From Chalciporus piperatus (lineage: Eukaryota; Basidiomycota; Agaricomycetes; Boletales; Boletaceae): a DNA stretch of 64,000 nucleotides. Where the stretch lies: contig JBBPTG010000019.1 in assembly GCA_038093975.1 (NCBI GenBank), forward strand, positions 214,188 to 278,187. The letters run 5' to 3'. The translations under genes were made by a program, and so were the position numbers. The notes beneath the pieces were generated by a model. That model saw only the letters and a list, made by a program, of their open reading frames with translations, ran no database searches and was not told the DNA's origin. Of the stretch, positions 52,186 to 63,873 are shown piece after piece. The first letter of the stretch is position 1. Each line of letters begins with the position of its first letter.

Positions 52186-54029
52186 CTAGAACAAGACTGT
52201 TAACTTCTTGTGCCCTAGCCACCTCGCCGCTACTGCACTCTTCATACGCTACCTTTGCTCATTACCCTCGCCGACAATCAGCACAAGTAGGTATTCCGCG
52301 CATTATTGCTGCTCGCCGTCGCTGACACCTGTTGAACAGTGTCCGCACCCTATTCCTACCTCGCAGACGCTTCTCGTGCCCCGTCCCCTGTACCTTCTGT
52401 GAAAACTAAACGAACTCAGCCGATGCCTAAGAGAGGCGGAAACGACTATATTCACCTAAACGAACTAGGTACAACTCAAATAAGTAAAGGAACTAAGTAA
52501 AGAAAGTAAATACTCACCTCAGCCGATGCCTAAGAGAGGCGGAAACGACTGAGGTGCTCTGGAAGTGAGACGAGGAGTTTAAGTAAATGGGTAGAGATGC
52601 ACTCGGAACGATCCGACGTGATTCCGGTCCGGAATGACCGATTCCGGGTGCAAAAGGATCAAGGAATGTCAAGGACTTGACAGGAATAAGAATAGAAAGG
52701 GAGAATGGTGAACAAAGATGTCACGAAAGGGAATAGACAAGTGAATGACATGTAGGAGAACATACGAATGTAAAAGGAATCCGTTCCAATGAATCCGGAG
52801 ATGTTTCCGTGCGTTCCGGGCATCGGAAACGTCAGATTAAACGACGTCGTACGAGCTGGTATTGAGCTTCGGGTCAGGAAACGAAGAAGACAGGCAAAGA
52901 GAGCTCGAATTGCGAGGGCGAAGGAATCCCGTATCATTCCAGGTTACGTACCACCCCCTCGTTCTCGCGCTACTTTGCGCCCTCTCCTTCCTCTACGCAG
53001 GATTCGTACAGAGCGCGTTGATCACATCGCTGGTCTTGTACCTAACCTTAGGCCACGCAGTGTTCTCCGCAAACCGTCTTGTTACCTTTGACTTTGCGTA
53101 TCTCATCCTCATACACGACGATAGAATAGACTTTGGAAATCCTACTTCCCCTCCTTCTCCACCTGTTACGAACGCTCAGTTCCTTATCCTAGTCTTTCCT
53201 ACACTTACTATGTTTCTCTTTCACTTTTGGACTTACTCGCTTTCTCTCCCTTTTCTGTTATCTTATCTTATCAAGATCACATCACGTGACCTGCTGACAT
53301 CAGCTAGGTCTAGCCTTTCGCTTGTGTAACGTGGCTGTGCGTGGCTGTGCATCTTCCCCACTGTCCATGACTCATACCGAGTCACCATGACTCAGACTCT
53401 TATTGACTCATTATGACTCACCGTGACTCATACTGACTCACGCTGACTCATCTCGCTTCCTAGTCATATACGCTATTGGCTGTTACTCGCCATGACTCAT
53501 ATCTAGTCATACCTAGTCATATAGTTAAGGTTTAGCCACAACATGTACAAACACTGACAATAGTATATAAACCCGGGTTGACAAGCACTGGCTCTCCAGT
53601 CTTGTTCTCCTGGAGTTTCCTCTTCTTGAACTTCATGGGCCAAGCGCTCCTGCTTGCCTAGTCTGATCCTCAGCTCTAGTCACTGAGTTGATGTGGTTTC
53701 GCTAGGGCATGTTGTCTGATGATAGCGCTAGCTCTTGATTGAGTTGAGTCGTTTCACCACCAGCGCCTGATCGGTACCCTGAGGAAGACGAAGAATCTGT
53801 TCCGGACTTAGTTGATTCAGACGGAGAAGAAGATCCCTTATTCAGAGCGGATTCCCGGCAGTCCTATTATCCAGCACCGCAAGCAGTAAGAGTTAGCGCA
53901 AGGCTACAGACGCCTCCACCGCCACCCCCTTACGTCAGAAACCTTTCCCGTCAGACATCTAAGGAAAGCCTTAACCACACAACCTACACTCAAGCGCAAC
54001 TCGACAGCTTCCGCGTAGTCCCCTAAATC
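52186..54029 (+). other. Gyp-D leader with acidic pre-gag frame and 33 bp direct repeat
   Basis: Contains two copies of a 33 bp sequence starting CTCAGCCGATGCCTAAGAG (52415-52447 and 52518-52550), the second bounded by CACCTCAG/CTGAGGTG arms. From about 53110 a frame reads FGNPTSPPSPP, is interrupted by the solo LTR, and continues after one duplicated CCACC as APDRYPEEDEESVPDLVDSDG to a stop 10 bases before the gag ATG. Acidic pre-gag frames without an ATG also occur in Gyp-B and Gyp-E. Confidence 0.55.
53164..53756 (+). repeat. Solo LTR (593 bp) with CCACC target duplication
   Basis: TGTTACGAACGCTCAG to TTGAGTTGAGTCGTTTCA, flanked by CCACC on both sides (53159-53163 and 53757-53761). A diverged relative of the Gyp-D LTR. 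A clean solo LTR from recombination between the two LTRs of an element that had inserted in the Gyp-D leader. Confidence 0.9.
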
Positions 54030-55241
54030 ATGGCAGCTCAACTTCCCATCTCTCTTCTCGCTGCTATCACCGGTGTGACCACAAGCGCAGATCCACTCGC
54101 TGCCGCACTAGGAACTGAATTACAGAATCACTTCACTACGCTCCAACAGGAATTGGAAGCGGCCCGCAATGCAAACAATGCAATGGCAGCAAGGCTAACC
54201 GCTCTTGACACTCGCATAGCTGCCGCTGTACCACTCCCAGGCGCCGCCCCTCCAGTACCCCTTCCAGGTGCTGCCCCTCACGCTGCCGGACCACCAAGGC
54301 CATCTAAAATCGTTGCAGATCCAGGAGATTACGATGGATCTAAAGGAAAGAAATTCGAAGAATGGTGGATGAGAGTTCGTGCCTGGATCAAAGAAAATGA
54401 CACAATCCTGTTCGGCTTGACAGCTATCAAAGCCGTTCTCAGTCGAATGAAGAGCGGAGACGCCGCTGAATTCTCACGTGCTGTCATGGCACGAATCCTT
54501 GATGGAGAACACATTGATTGGGGAGACTTCGAAAGATTACTTACCCGACACTTCCGTTCCGCTAATGAGCAGGAGTACCACCAGCAACAAATCGTTAAGC
54601 TGGTACAGACCCCCTCCATAAGAATGGAAACATTCCTCACCAAGTTCGAGATCCACAGACTCATGGACGGCTGGAGCGACCAACGTCACATCGAGTTACT
54701 GGAAAAGAACGCAGATCCAAAGATCGTGGAAACTATCATCATGTATCATGGACGAATGCGCAACTATGACACGTTCATCGCTTATCTGCGATCCCTGGGA
54801 GAAAGGAAACAACTCCTCGGATACATTAAGACCGGATCCACAAATCCCTATTCGTCTTCTTCAAGGTTTACTCCCACGGGTACTCAACCGGGCCGTGGTG
54901 CCCCAATGGATATAGGCGCCGCTCATGAAGAAGAAGCCGAAGGATCCTTGGTCGATATAGATGCAACATCCTCGGTAAAACCCCGGAACAAGAACTGTTT
55001 CAACTGCAACAAACCAGGACACACGACAAGGGATTGTCCACTCCCGTCTACCAAATGCAGTGGTTGCGGTTATCACCGTGGAGAACACCGACGCGACTGT
55101 CGCACTAAGAATAAACGGCAAGCTCGACAAGTATCAACAGACCCAACCAACGCCTTGGAAGGCCGCTCATTCGACGAAATGAAGGCTTACTTCTATGATA
55201 TGAAGGATATCGAAGAGAAGGGAAAAGGCAGAGCGGATTAG
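54030..55241 (+). CDS. Gyp-D gag, 403 aa
   Basis: Capsid/nucleocapsid protein. N-terminal helix-rich segment, Pro/Ala linker (LPGAAPPVPLPG), capsid region (VADPGDYDGSKGKKFEEWWM) and two zinc knuckles: a CCHC CFNCNKPGHTTRDC and a second CSGCGYHRGEHRRDC just after it. Two knuckles distinguish it from Gyp-C (one). Starts at ATG 54030. No lesion within the frame, but its pol is dead and a MITE-T follows. Confidence 0.85.
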   Translation: MAAQLPISLLAAITGVTTSADPLAAALGTELQNHFTTLQQELEAARNANNAMAARLTALDTRIAAAVPLPGAAPPVPLPGAAPHAAGPPRPSKIVADPGDYDGSKGKKFEEWWMRVRAWIKENDTILFGLTAIKAVLSRMKSGDAAEFSRAVMARILDGEHIDWGDFERLLTRHFRSANEQEYHQQQIVKLVQTPSIRMETFLTKFEIHRLMDGWSDQRHIELLEKNADPKIVETIIMYHGRMRNYDTFIAYLRSLGERKQLLGYIKTGSTNPYSSSSRFTPTGTQPGRGAPMDIGAAHEEEAEGSLVDIDATSSVKPRNKNCFNCNKPGHTTRDCPLPSTKCSGCGYHRGEHRRDCRTKNKRQARQVSTDPTNALEGRSFDEMKAYFYDMKDIEEKGKGRAD

Positions 55242-55302
55242 ATAATCTGGGTAATCTAACCGCGCAATTTTCTTTAGGAAAGACTGTAAACTATTCACAG
55301 TA

Positions 55303-56020
55303 CATAGCTGCTCGTGTTGCATGGCACTTCATTAACTAGTAACTATTGTACCACAATACATGTAATAGTTAGACATAATATATTTCGCATTTTCTGAACT
55401 GTCATAAGGTGTGAATTAATCATAAGATATAGTGAACTAGTAATTGGGACTGGGTGACTGGATTACTGGGTGACTGGATTACTGAGGTGACTGGGTGACT
55501 GGATTACTGAGGTGACTGGATTACTGAGGTGACTGGAAGTGACTGGTGACTGGGTTACTGGTGTGACTTGTGTGACTGGAGTGACTGGAGTGACTAGATT
55601 ACTGGATTACTGAGTGACTGGATTACTGAAATGACTGGATGACTGAATGGCTGGATGACTGGACTACTGAGACTACTGGATTACTGGACCACTGAGTGAC
55701 TAGATTGCTGGAATACTGGAATACTGGATGGCTGGAGTAATGAGACAACTGGATTGCTGGATAACTAGGGCACTGGGCTACTAGGCTGCTGAGATGACTA
55801 CATGACTGGGAAACTGGGCTACTAGGCTACTGAGATAACTGGATGACTGGAACACTGGGCTACTGAGCTACTGAGACTACTGAAGTGACTGGGCTAATGA
55901 ACCAATGAGATTACTGAAATGACTGGCTGACTGGATGACTGGGCAACTGAGCAACTGGCATACTGGTTTAACTGATCCAGTCATTCCAGTAACTTCAGAC
56001 TTTTTGCAGTGTTGCTGATG
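55303..56020 (+). mobile_element. MITE-T, complete copy 2 (718 bp) between gag and pol of Gyp-D
   Basis: CATAGCTGCTCGTGTTGC to TTTTTGCAGTGTTGCTGATG, flanked by TA (55301-55302, 56021-56022). Nearly identical to 16867-17573. Without it the flanks join as CTATTCACAG-TA-GTCACATGGG. It separates the two reading frames by about 0.8 kb. Confidence 0.85.
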
Positions 56021-56027
56021 TAGTCAC

Positions 56028-59000
56028 ATGGGGTCTTGTGTTGATCACGAGCTTGGCCGGGACTCTAAACCGGTGCTTAATTCCGTGTTATCCACATCTT
56101 CCAAATTCCCAGAACCGCGCTGTATCCGCGCCAATGATCGAGAGATCCAACTATCTATTCGAGTCGCTCCTGTGAGAAATCACTCTGCAATGACCACTGC
56201 AGAAGCACTTCTCGACTCCGGAGCAAACACCATCTTCGTTGACCGAAAATGGGCTGAGAAGATCAAACTACCGCTTACATCACTCCGACATCCACTGTCT
56301 GTATACAACGTGGATGGATCGCCTAATTCCGCCGGCCGTATCACGCATTGCACAGAGATCATCATTGAATACTGTGGACATCGTGAGAAAGCCATAGCCG
56401 AAGTCACAGATCTAGGGAAGAATCAAATGATTCTAGGCTACACGTGGCTAAAGCAACACAATCCTGAAATAGATTGGGACAAAGGCACTGTACGTATGTC
56501 ACACTGTCCGTGGACATGCTTCGCACTCCAGAACAAGCCACCCTTCGCACGTCAGCTTGAAGATGAAGAACGGAATGCCCTTCATAGTATCAATGCTGCA
56601 AAGAAGGATGCCCCCGAACCTAAGAAGGATAAGTCACCGGAGGAACTCGTCCCAAAAGAATACCACAAGTATATTCATCTCTTCAAGAGAAAGGAATCTG
56701 AGTGCATGCCCACACGCGAACCGTGGGACCATGCAATCGATCTGAAAGACACCTTTAAACCTAAAAAGGGACGTCTAATTCCACTCTCGCCTCAGGAGCA
56801 AGAAGAGGTCAGCGCATTCATCGACGACCAGCTGAAAAAGGGTTACATTCGACCTTCTAAATCTGAACAAACTTCCCCCGTCTTCTTTGTGCCTAAGAAG
56901 GATGGCAAGAAACACATGGTTCAAGATTACCGTTATCTGAATGAACACACGGTGAAGAACAATTACCCCTTACCACTCATTTCTCAACTTGTCAATAAAC
57001 TAAAAGGCGCAAAGATGTTTACTAAAATGGACTTGCGGTGGGGATACAACAACATCCGTATCAAGGAAGGAGACGAATCAAAAGCCGCATTTGTATGCTT
57101 CCGTGGCGCCTTCGAACCCTTAGTCATGTACTTTGGGCTGTGCAACTCCCCTGCCACGTTCCAAACTATGATGAACGACATCTTCTCCGATATGGAAGAT
57201 TCGGTTGTTGTCTACATTGATGATATAATGATCTTCACCAAATCGAACGACCCTACCGCCCATGACAAAATTGTCACAGAAGTTCTCCGCCGCTTGGAAG
57301 AGAATGACTTATTCGTCAAACCAGAGAAGTGCAATTTCCGTGTCAAGGAGGTAGAATTCTTAGGAATGACTATCACTCCTGAAGGTATCAAAATGGACGA
57401 TGACAAAGTCAAAGCCATTACCGAATGGCCTACTCCCACCACTGTCAGAGGAGTCAGAAGCTTCCTAGGCTTGGCAAACTTTTACCGTCGTTTCATCAAG
57501 GACTACGCCCAAGTAGCCAGGCCCTTGAATGACCTTACCAAGAAGGACACTCCATTCACATGGGACGCGGCACAACAATCTGCTTTCGACACTCTCAAAC
57601 AGAAATTTGTCACCGCTCCCATACTAGCATTCCCAGACAATGACAAATGTTTCCGGCTAGAAACCGATGCATCTAATTTCGCTACAGGTGCGGTTCTATC
57701 TATAGAGCAAGGAGACAAATGGCACCCTGTCGCCTTCTCTTCCCACTCTATGTCACCAGAAGAACGCAACTATCTCATAGCGGATAAAGAGATGCTAAGT
57801 GTCATTAGAAGTCTAGAACAATGGAGACATTATCTAGAAGGATCCAAACACGAGTTTGAAATCTGGAACGATCATGCCAATCTTCAATGGTTCATGACTC
57901 GTCAGGACTTGAACCGACGACAAGCCCAATGGTTTCAATGTCTTAGCCGATTCAATTTCAAATGGCTTCACAAGGCAGGATCACAAATGGGAAAAGCAGA
58001 TGCCCTATCTCGTCGAGAAGACCACGCAATCGGCATTGATGGAGATAACAAAGCAATCCTTGTAATCTCTCCTGACCAAATTGCGGTCACCTCGGTTCAA
58101 CTCTCAACCGACTCGGATCTTATCAAAGACAAAATTAGAAAAGCAACCTTCAAAATACGTGAGTCAGACGTCGTACGACTCTGCAAAGAACATGGCATTT
58201 GTGAAGAAGTTGATGGAATCTTGACCGACAAGAACTCAAAGCTGTATGTACCTGAAGATGAAAACCTCCGAATGGAGATTATTCGGTTGCATCATGACAT
58301 TCCCATCGCTGGTCATCCCGGATATGAAAAGACAATAGAATTGCTCCAACGAAGTTACACATGGCCAAGCATGGCCACGCTTACAAAGGACTATGTCTCA
58401 CGCTGTGACAGATGTGCACGTTTCAAGGGAATCAATTACACCCCTTCTGGAAAACTAAATCTGCTGGAGATACCAGATCTTCCATGGGAACATATCTCCG
58501 CAGATTTCACAACCGACCTTCCTCTTTCAAACGGATTTGATTCCATACTTGTCGTTGTTGACAGGTTTTCCAAAGAAGTTGAATTCATTCCCTGCAACAA
58601 AACAGTCACCGCTCTCGATACAGCCCGACTCTACCTTAACCATGTATGGAAACATCATGGTCTTCCTAAAACAATTGTATCGGACCGAGTTCCGCAATTC
58701 GCATCACAGGTGATGAAAGACATATGCAAACGTCTTGGCATTACACCCAAACTTTCCACTGCCTTTCACCCACAAACTGATGGCCAAACTGAGCGAATGA
58801 ATTGAGATCTCCAACAGTATCTTCGCTTATTCACTTCAGAAAAGCAAGACGAATGGACGGATTGGTTACCAATCGCGCAGTTTTCATACAACTCAAAAAG
58901 CAAGCCTCTACGGTTAAATCCCCTTTCAATGTGACTCATACTTACTCCCCACGTATGGGAATTGAAAGTTACGTTTCTAAAGCACCCGCTGCAACAGATT

Positions 59001-59680
59001 TCGCTGATTCTATGGCAAACACGTTGAAAGAAACAAAGGATAATTTGACAGCTGCACAGAAACGGATGAAAGTCCAAGCGGACAAGCATCGTTCTGACTC
59101 ACCCACCTATGTCATCGGTCAGAAAGTATGGCTAAGCACAGCTAATCTCCACCTAGCTCAACGATCAAAGAAACTTTCCCCAAGATGGCTTGGTCCCTAC
59201 ATTATCATGAGCCTAGTCGGAAACAACGCCGTACAACTGAAGCTTCCCAAATCCATGAGAATTCATCCTGTTGTCAATGTCTCACGTGTTAAACCATACA
59301 AGGAATGATTGCGAAAGCAGCCGGTGGATAAACCCGGCCCTATTCTTGTAACTGAAGACAGGGACGATGAATACGAAGTCGATTACATCGTCGACTCACG
59401 GATGGAAGGGAGAATCCTAAAATATCTGGTACAATGGAAAGGTTATGCCGAATCTGATCGAACATGGGAACCACGATCCAATCTGTTCAACGCACCTGAT
59501 GCGATCAAGAAGTTCCATCAGAAGCATCCATCCGCGCCTCGATTACTCCGAATGACTCAAAGTCACTTTGACTCATTGTTCAGACCATATGACAATTTAA
59601 CGAGTCAGACTGACAATAAACAAGTCAACTGGTTGAACACGGTACCGGAAATCGAACAGGATATAAGGATTGAATGTTGA
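56028..59680 (+). pseudogene. Gyp-D pol, two nonsense mutations and a frameshift
   Basis: Protease ALLDSGANTIFVD; RT SPVFFVPKKDGKKHMVQDYR and YIDDIMIF (about 57215); RNase H ETDASNFATGAVL; integrase HHCC (HHDIPIAGHPGY..CDRCARFK), DFTTDLPLS, VSDRVPQFAS (Gly of DRG replaced by Val) and TDGQTERMN. Directly after ERMN a TGA (58803) replaces what is an Arg codon in Gyp-C, consistent with a C-to-T change. Near 58900 the frame shifts (NSKS/QAST). A second TGA after KPYKE (59306) precedes the chromodomain DEYEVDYIV..VQWKGYAESDRTWEP (59365-59470). The sequence ends normally at 59680. Confidence 0.9.
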
Positions 59681-59716
59681 GTATTGCCTGTCCAACATCC
59701 CCATCTTCTAAACAAC

Positions 59717-60277
59717 ATGGACGGCTACGGATTCAACACAAACACCTTCTTCGCTCTTCCAGTCACGAACTTCGTGTTCAAATATGCCAAGGAAACGGCT
59801 TACATGTTCCTTATCGGATGTCTTCTTCTATTCCTATCTTTCCGTCCAATCCTCGTCGACATCATCATCATCAGCCTTATCTTCATCATCGCGGCGCTTT
59901 CCATCGGCGTACTAGGCGTAACATTCGCCTTTACGCACATGCTTATCACTCGGAAAAGCACGGAAATGGAAATAAACTTTGATTGGACGACAAAGTGGAT
60001 GAAGATTACCATTTGGCACCCAAACTGGACCAATTGGGAGTCTAGGAACAGAGATGAAGTGCCAGATCATAACACTCACAATTCTGACTGGCCCAATCAC
60101 CGTTGGGACAATACGGCGACAGCAGTGGAAATTGTGCAAGTGGAACAGAATGTAGCGTATTGGATGGAAAATGTCGTACTCAACCCGGTCATCAACCCGG
60201 AAGATGTTCAGATGATTGGCGAAGCTCTCGCCATACCCGTACTACCAAATACTCCTTTGGAGGGTGCTGAAATCTGA
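59717..60277 (+). CDS. Gyp-D third ORF: 186 aa protein with two predicted membrane helices
   Basis: Lies between the pol stop and the polypurine tract, where envelope-like ORFs sit in some retroelements. From ATG 59717, residues 29-42 (MFLIGCLLLFLSF) and 46-73 (DIIIISLIFIIAALSIGVLG and on) are strongly hydrophobic, separated by Arg-Pro. A soluble part of about 110 residues follows, Trp/Asn-rich (ITIWHPNWTNWES) with one NxT site, and an acidic tail. No signal peptide, furin site or fusion peptide can be claimed. It is intact although pol is dead. An unrelated captured membrane protein is equally possible. Confidence 0.6.
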   Translation: MDGYGFNTNTFFALPVTNFVFKYAKETAYMFLIGCLLLFLSFRPILVDIIIISLIFIIAALSIGVLGVTFAFTHMLITRKSTEMEINFDWTTKWMKITIWHPNWTNWESRNRDEVPDHNTHNSDWPNHRWDNTATAVEIVQVEQNVAYWMENVVLNPVINPEDVQMIGEALAIPVLPNTPLEGAEI

Positions 60278-60297
60278 TCGTCTGGAATACGATCCAT

Positions 60298-60310
60298 AGA
60301 GAGGGGGTAG
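60298..60310 (+). promoter_or_regulatory. Gyp-D polypurine tract
   Basis: AGAGAGGGGGTAG immediately before the 3' LTR. Confidence 0.75.
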
Positions 60311-60734
60311 TGTTACGAACTCTCCTTTTCCTTATCCTAATCAACCTACATTCCACTACGCTTCACTACGGTCTCTCTTCATCTTTGGACTTAGTCGTTT
60401 TTCCTTTCATTCAATTATCTTATCTTATCGGATCTATCACATGATCTACTTACATAAGTCAGGTCTAGACCCTCAAGGCAGTACATGGCTGTTCGCCTCA
60501 TGGTAACCTCATGTCTACAGCATGAGTCATCATGACTCAGATGGTTCACACGTCGTATAGAGTTTAGCCACAACATGTACAAACATGGTAGATAGTATAT
60601 AAGACCAAGCGACCAAGGCTGGCTCTCTCCAGTCTTGTTCTCCTGGAGTTTCCTCATCGATCCTCAGTGACTAGCAAGCGCTCTCAACTGTTAAAGTGTA
60701 AGTCTCGGCTCTTCACTGAGTCTGAGTCGTTTCA
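60311..60734 (+). repeat. Gyp-D 3' LTR (424 bp)
   Basis: TGTTACGAACTCTCC to TGAGTCGTTTCA followed by GTCGC (60735-60739). Shorter than the 5' LTR because about 73 bp between two GTCATCATGAC repeats is absent. Confidence 0.9.
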
Positions 60735-60739
60735 GTCGC

Positions 60740-61990
60740 CATCACCGTCGCCATCTCCATCATCATCATCCCCTCCTCTTTTTGCTTCTATCGAAGCAGT
60801 ACCCGCTGCTCCCGTCGTGCACCTTCCACGACACATTCGGTCTACTACCTTCGGGCAGATAGACTACTCCACTCTCGACCCCGCTCTGATCGCTCTGCCG
60901 TTCAGACGCGTCAAAGTACCCTCTCCCGAAGACGATATAGTCTCTCTGGGGGAGGAAGAAAATCTTTACGATGACTATATCGAGAGCTTCTACGAAGAAG
61001 CACCTCTCGATGAGCAACCGCTGGCTGAGCGGATCGATGATGTCGTCTTCCCAGACATGGGAGAGCACTTTGATTTCAACTATAACATGACGGAAAGGTC
61101 TGTCCTTGCATCCTCGCATCTCAATGATGACGACTCACAACTGCCTTATTTACAGCAGTATGTAGAGTATATACTGTCGTCTGTTGTAGATAGCGAAGTG
61201 CCAATGCAATCGTCGTCAATGTTCGATTTTGATTTGTGTGACGAATGCTTTAAAGTAAAACGTCCTGACACTACGATCATGCCGCCAGACATTTGGCTCC
61301 TTGACTCTGGAGCTTCATCCCACTTTACCTATCAAATGTCCGATTTCTCGGAGTATCAAGCTTTTGAAACCCCTCGACAAGTGCACACCGCAAATGGCCT
61401 TGCTCCCATACTTGGCCAGGACACTGTCTTGATTAATTTCAAGGGCTCTATCGTTCGCTTATCCCCTACAATTTATATGCCCAAAACGAATATCAAACTT
61501 ATCTCAATGGGCACATTACTCCAGGATTCAGATTTATCTGCGCGATCTAGAGATAATGGAACACTCATGGACTTTTGGCATGCCCGTAAAAAGGCTATCA
61601 TTCTCCAATTCCATACTCATCCAGGCTCCACCATGTACTTTGTACATGCTAAAGTGGTTAAAAGCAAGGATAACACAAAGATGTATGCGACAGATTACGA
61701 CATCCTTCATCGTCGCTTGGGACACGCTTCCAAAGATGTCATTCGTGCAGCCAAGAAGCATCTAAAGGATTTCCCTGCGGTAAACATACCTGCAGATGAT
61801 CATGTTTGTCCTGGCTGTGAACTAGGCAAACAACCCAATCATTCCTTTCCACCAACACAGCGACGTGCAACAGAACCGTTTGAACTCATTCACTCGGATC
61901 TTAAGTCGTTTGAGGTAGAATCCTACTATAGGAACAAATATATCATCGTCTTTTATGACGATTTCACATCTATAGCGGGTGTCAGAATTG
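60740..61990 (+). pseudogene. Cop-1 (Ty1/copia) protease and integrase start, right part
   Basis: Continues in frame from the left part at 51688 once Gyp-D and one GTCGC are disregarded. Contains an acidic linker, the copia protease IWLLDSGASSHFT (about 61290), the pre-integrase domain ILHRRLGHAS with CPGCELGK (HHCC zinc finger, about 61710-61830) and the first Asp of the integrase core in IHSDLKSF (about 61890) with FYDDFTSIAG. Homology ends about 61985 with a stop at 62007; the rest of integrase, RT and RNase H are absent. Confidence 0.85.
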
Positions 61991-62169
61991 AATTTTGGTC
62001 AGCGTAAAAGTTGGGAGAAGAGTGCCACGTAAGCATTCTCTTCGGCTAAGATTCAACTTCCGAATCTCCGACCGAACCCCAAGCACGCTGTGTCTGTGTG
62101 TCAACAGTCCCCTGCGCCCATCCAACGTTCGCTCACTGAGCCGTTCTCGTTTTCTCCTCTTTCCTCAAG

Positions 62170-63797
62170 ATGAAGAAACAGTCCAAGACCCCCAAGATAT
62201 ACTGGGACAAAGCCCATGCCTCCTGCACTGATCGCATAATCGAATGGTGTAACGATAACCCAGAAAAACGACTCCGGCTCTTCTCTGATTCAACACAAGA
62301 CGCGAAGGAAGAAGGACGGCACAAGACTCAACTTGCTAGTGCCCGGAAGACGCTCTACCAGGAACTTGCCCTGTATATTTTTGAATCGGAACCAGATTTT
62401 GCTGCTCTCGCGACAGACAAGCCTCAAGTACTTGCGGCTGCTACCCAACGTCGGGTCACAACGTAAGCTTTGTTCTACCAACATCGATCTTACTAACTAT
62501 ACACTGGCACAGGCTTCGAACCAAGTACAACGAACAAATCAAGCGCTTGGGTCAGACGGGTGCTGGTCTGACAGTTGAAGACCTTGAAAAGGCGGACAGG
62601 ACGAAGGGGTTGGTCGGTAAGTTAGCTTTTTTCTCTTTCTGTCTGAGCTCACACACTGCAGATGATATCATCCGAGACTTTCCATGGTTCCCTTCCCTTC
62701 ACGGGTGGTGGAGAACAAATCCCGCCTATAACACGACCTTCAGCACCGCGGATTCTGGACAAAACTTTGCAGGAAAAGCAGCCGCTCTCTTCAATTTAAA
62801 GCCAAGCCTATCGCTCTCTGGAGACTCCGTCCCCACGTACCCTCCGCAACCACAACAAACCTCCTCAACCCCCGGCCCATCTAACTCCGCCTCTGTTGTC
62901 CCAGCTCACCCTGGTGTCGCACCAGCATCCCCCACTGCCACCCCATCAGAATCAGATCTCGAGGAAGGAGAGGTTCGTGAGGGTACCACTGGCATGGACA
63001 AACGGCCATCAGGATCTATCTTCGATGATCTAGATACAGCAGATGCCAACGACTTCGAAATGACCAATGTTCATCCGCCAAAGCCTCTCATCCTTCCCGC
63101 TCATCCATCAAACCCTTCGGCTGTTCCCGCTGTTCCCACTGGCATGTCCACTGACTTCTCGCTTGACGATGATTTTCCCTCTCCGCCTCTTGCCATCATT
63201 TCGCTCAACGATGACTACATCCCACCCCGCCCACCTCGCCTCAACCCTAACCCTTCCTTTGCAGGGAAGGAAAGGGCTGTACTCGTCAACAAGGAGTCGG
63301 GTGATTCCACCCCGGTTCACTCTGATGAGTCCGACTCCATAGAGGGTCCAGCAAGGAAACTTTTGGCGAGCCTTAAGCTCAAAAGGAAGACACCTACTCC
63401 CGAGTTCATGTCATCCGAAGAGTCGGACAAAAACTGGTTCTCGACTGACCCTGCTACCAGCACTAGTGCAACCAGCTCTTCACGCAAGCGCGCGCGTGCA
63501 TCGCCTGTTGATCAGGCCGTCTCACAAGTCAGTGAGGTTACGCGGTCGATGTTTTCTGCCATCGCCTCGATGCAGATGCAAAAGGCCAAGGAGCGTCACG
63601 CTGATCGTGAACTCAAGCAGTGGTCACATCAGGAGCGTCAGAAGGATAGCCAACAACAGCGCAGCCATGAACTAGCATTATCTGAGCACCAGCTTCGAAA
63701 GATGGAATTGGAGATTGAGTTGCAGCGCTTGCGAGTTCAGGAGGAGGCCATGAAGCGCGGCTTCGCGACTGGTGAGAATACCTTACGTGGTCCTTGA
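62170..63797 (+). CDS. Myb/SANT-like, coiled-coil protein, 3 exons, 510 aa
   Basis: Exons 62170-62462, 62513-62616 and 62662-63797 join to 1533 bases in frame. Intron 1 (50 bp) has a textbook GTAAGC, TACTAAC branch site and CACAG; intron 2 is 45 bp. The N-terminus (IYWDKAHASCTDRIIEWCND, then LRTKYNEQIKRLGQTGAGL and FPWFPSLHGWWRTNPAY) resembles the trihelix/MADF-like DNA-binding domains common in Agaricomycete repeat-associated genes. The middle is Pro/Ser-rich and acidic. The C-terminus (about residues 420-500) is a charged Gln/Glu-rich coiled coil (HQLRKMELEIELQRLRVQEE). A pyrimidine-rich stretch (TTTCTCCTCTTTCCTC) precedes the ATG. No lesion. Could be a host regulator or a transposon accessory protein. 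Confidence 0.75.
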
Positions 63798-63873
63798 GTG
63801 TTGCTGTTTATCTTTTGTTGCAGTCGTACATCGTGATGTGCTTGTTATCTTTGTCCGTACTTCCAGGCCATAG

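Noticed and set aside
52862..53329. Hydrophobic 155-codon frame in the Gyp-D leader as a membrane protein
   Set aside because: It runs into the solo LTR, and its hydrophobic part has no conserved partner. Only the segment just before the LTR is likely to be coding, as part of the acidic pre-gag frame.
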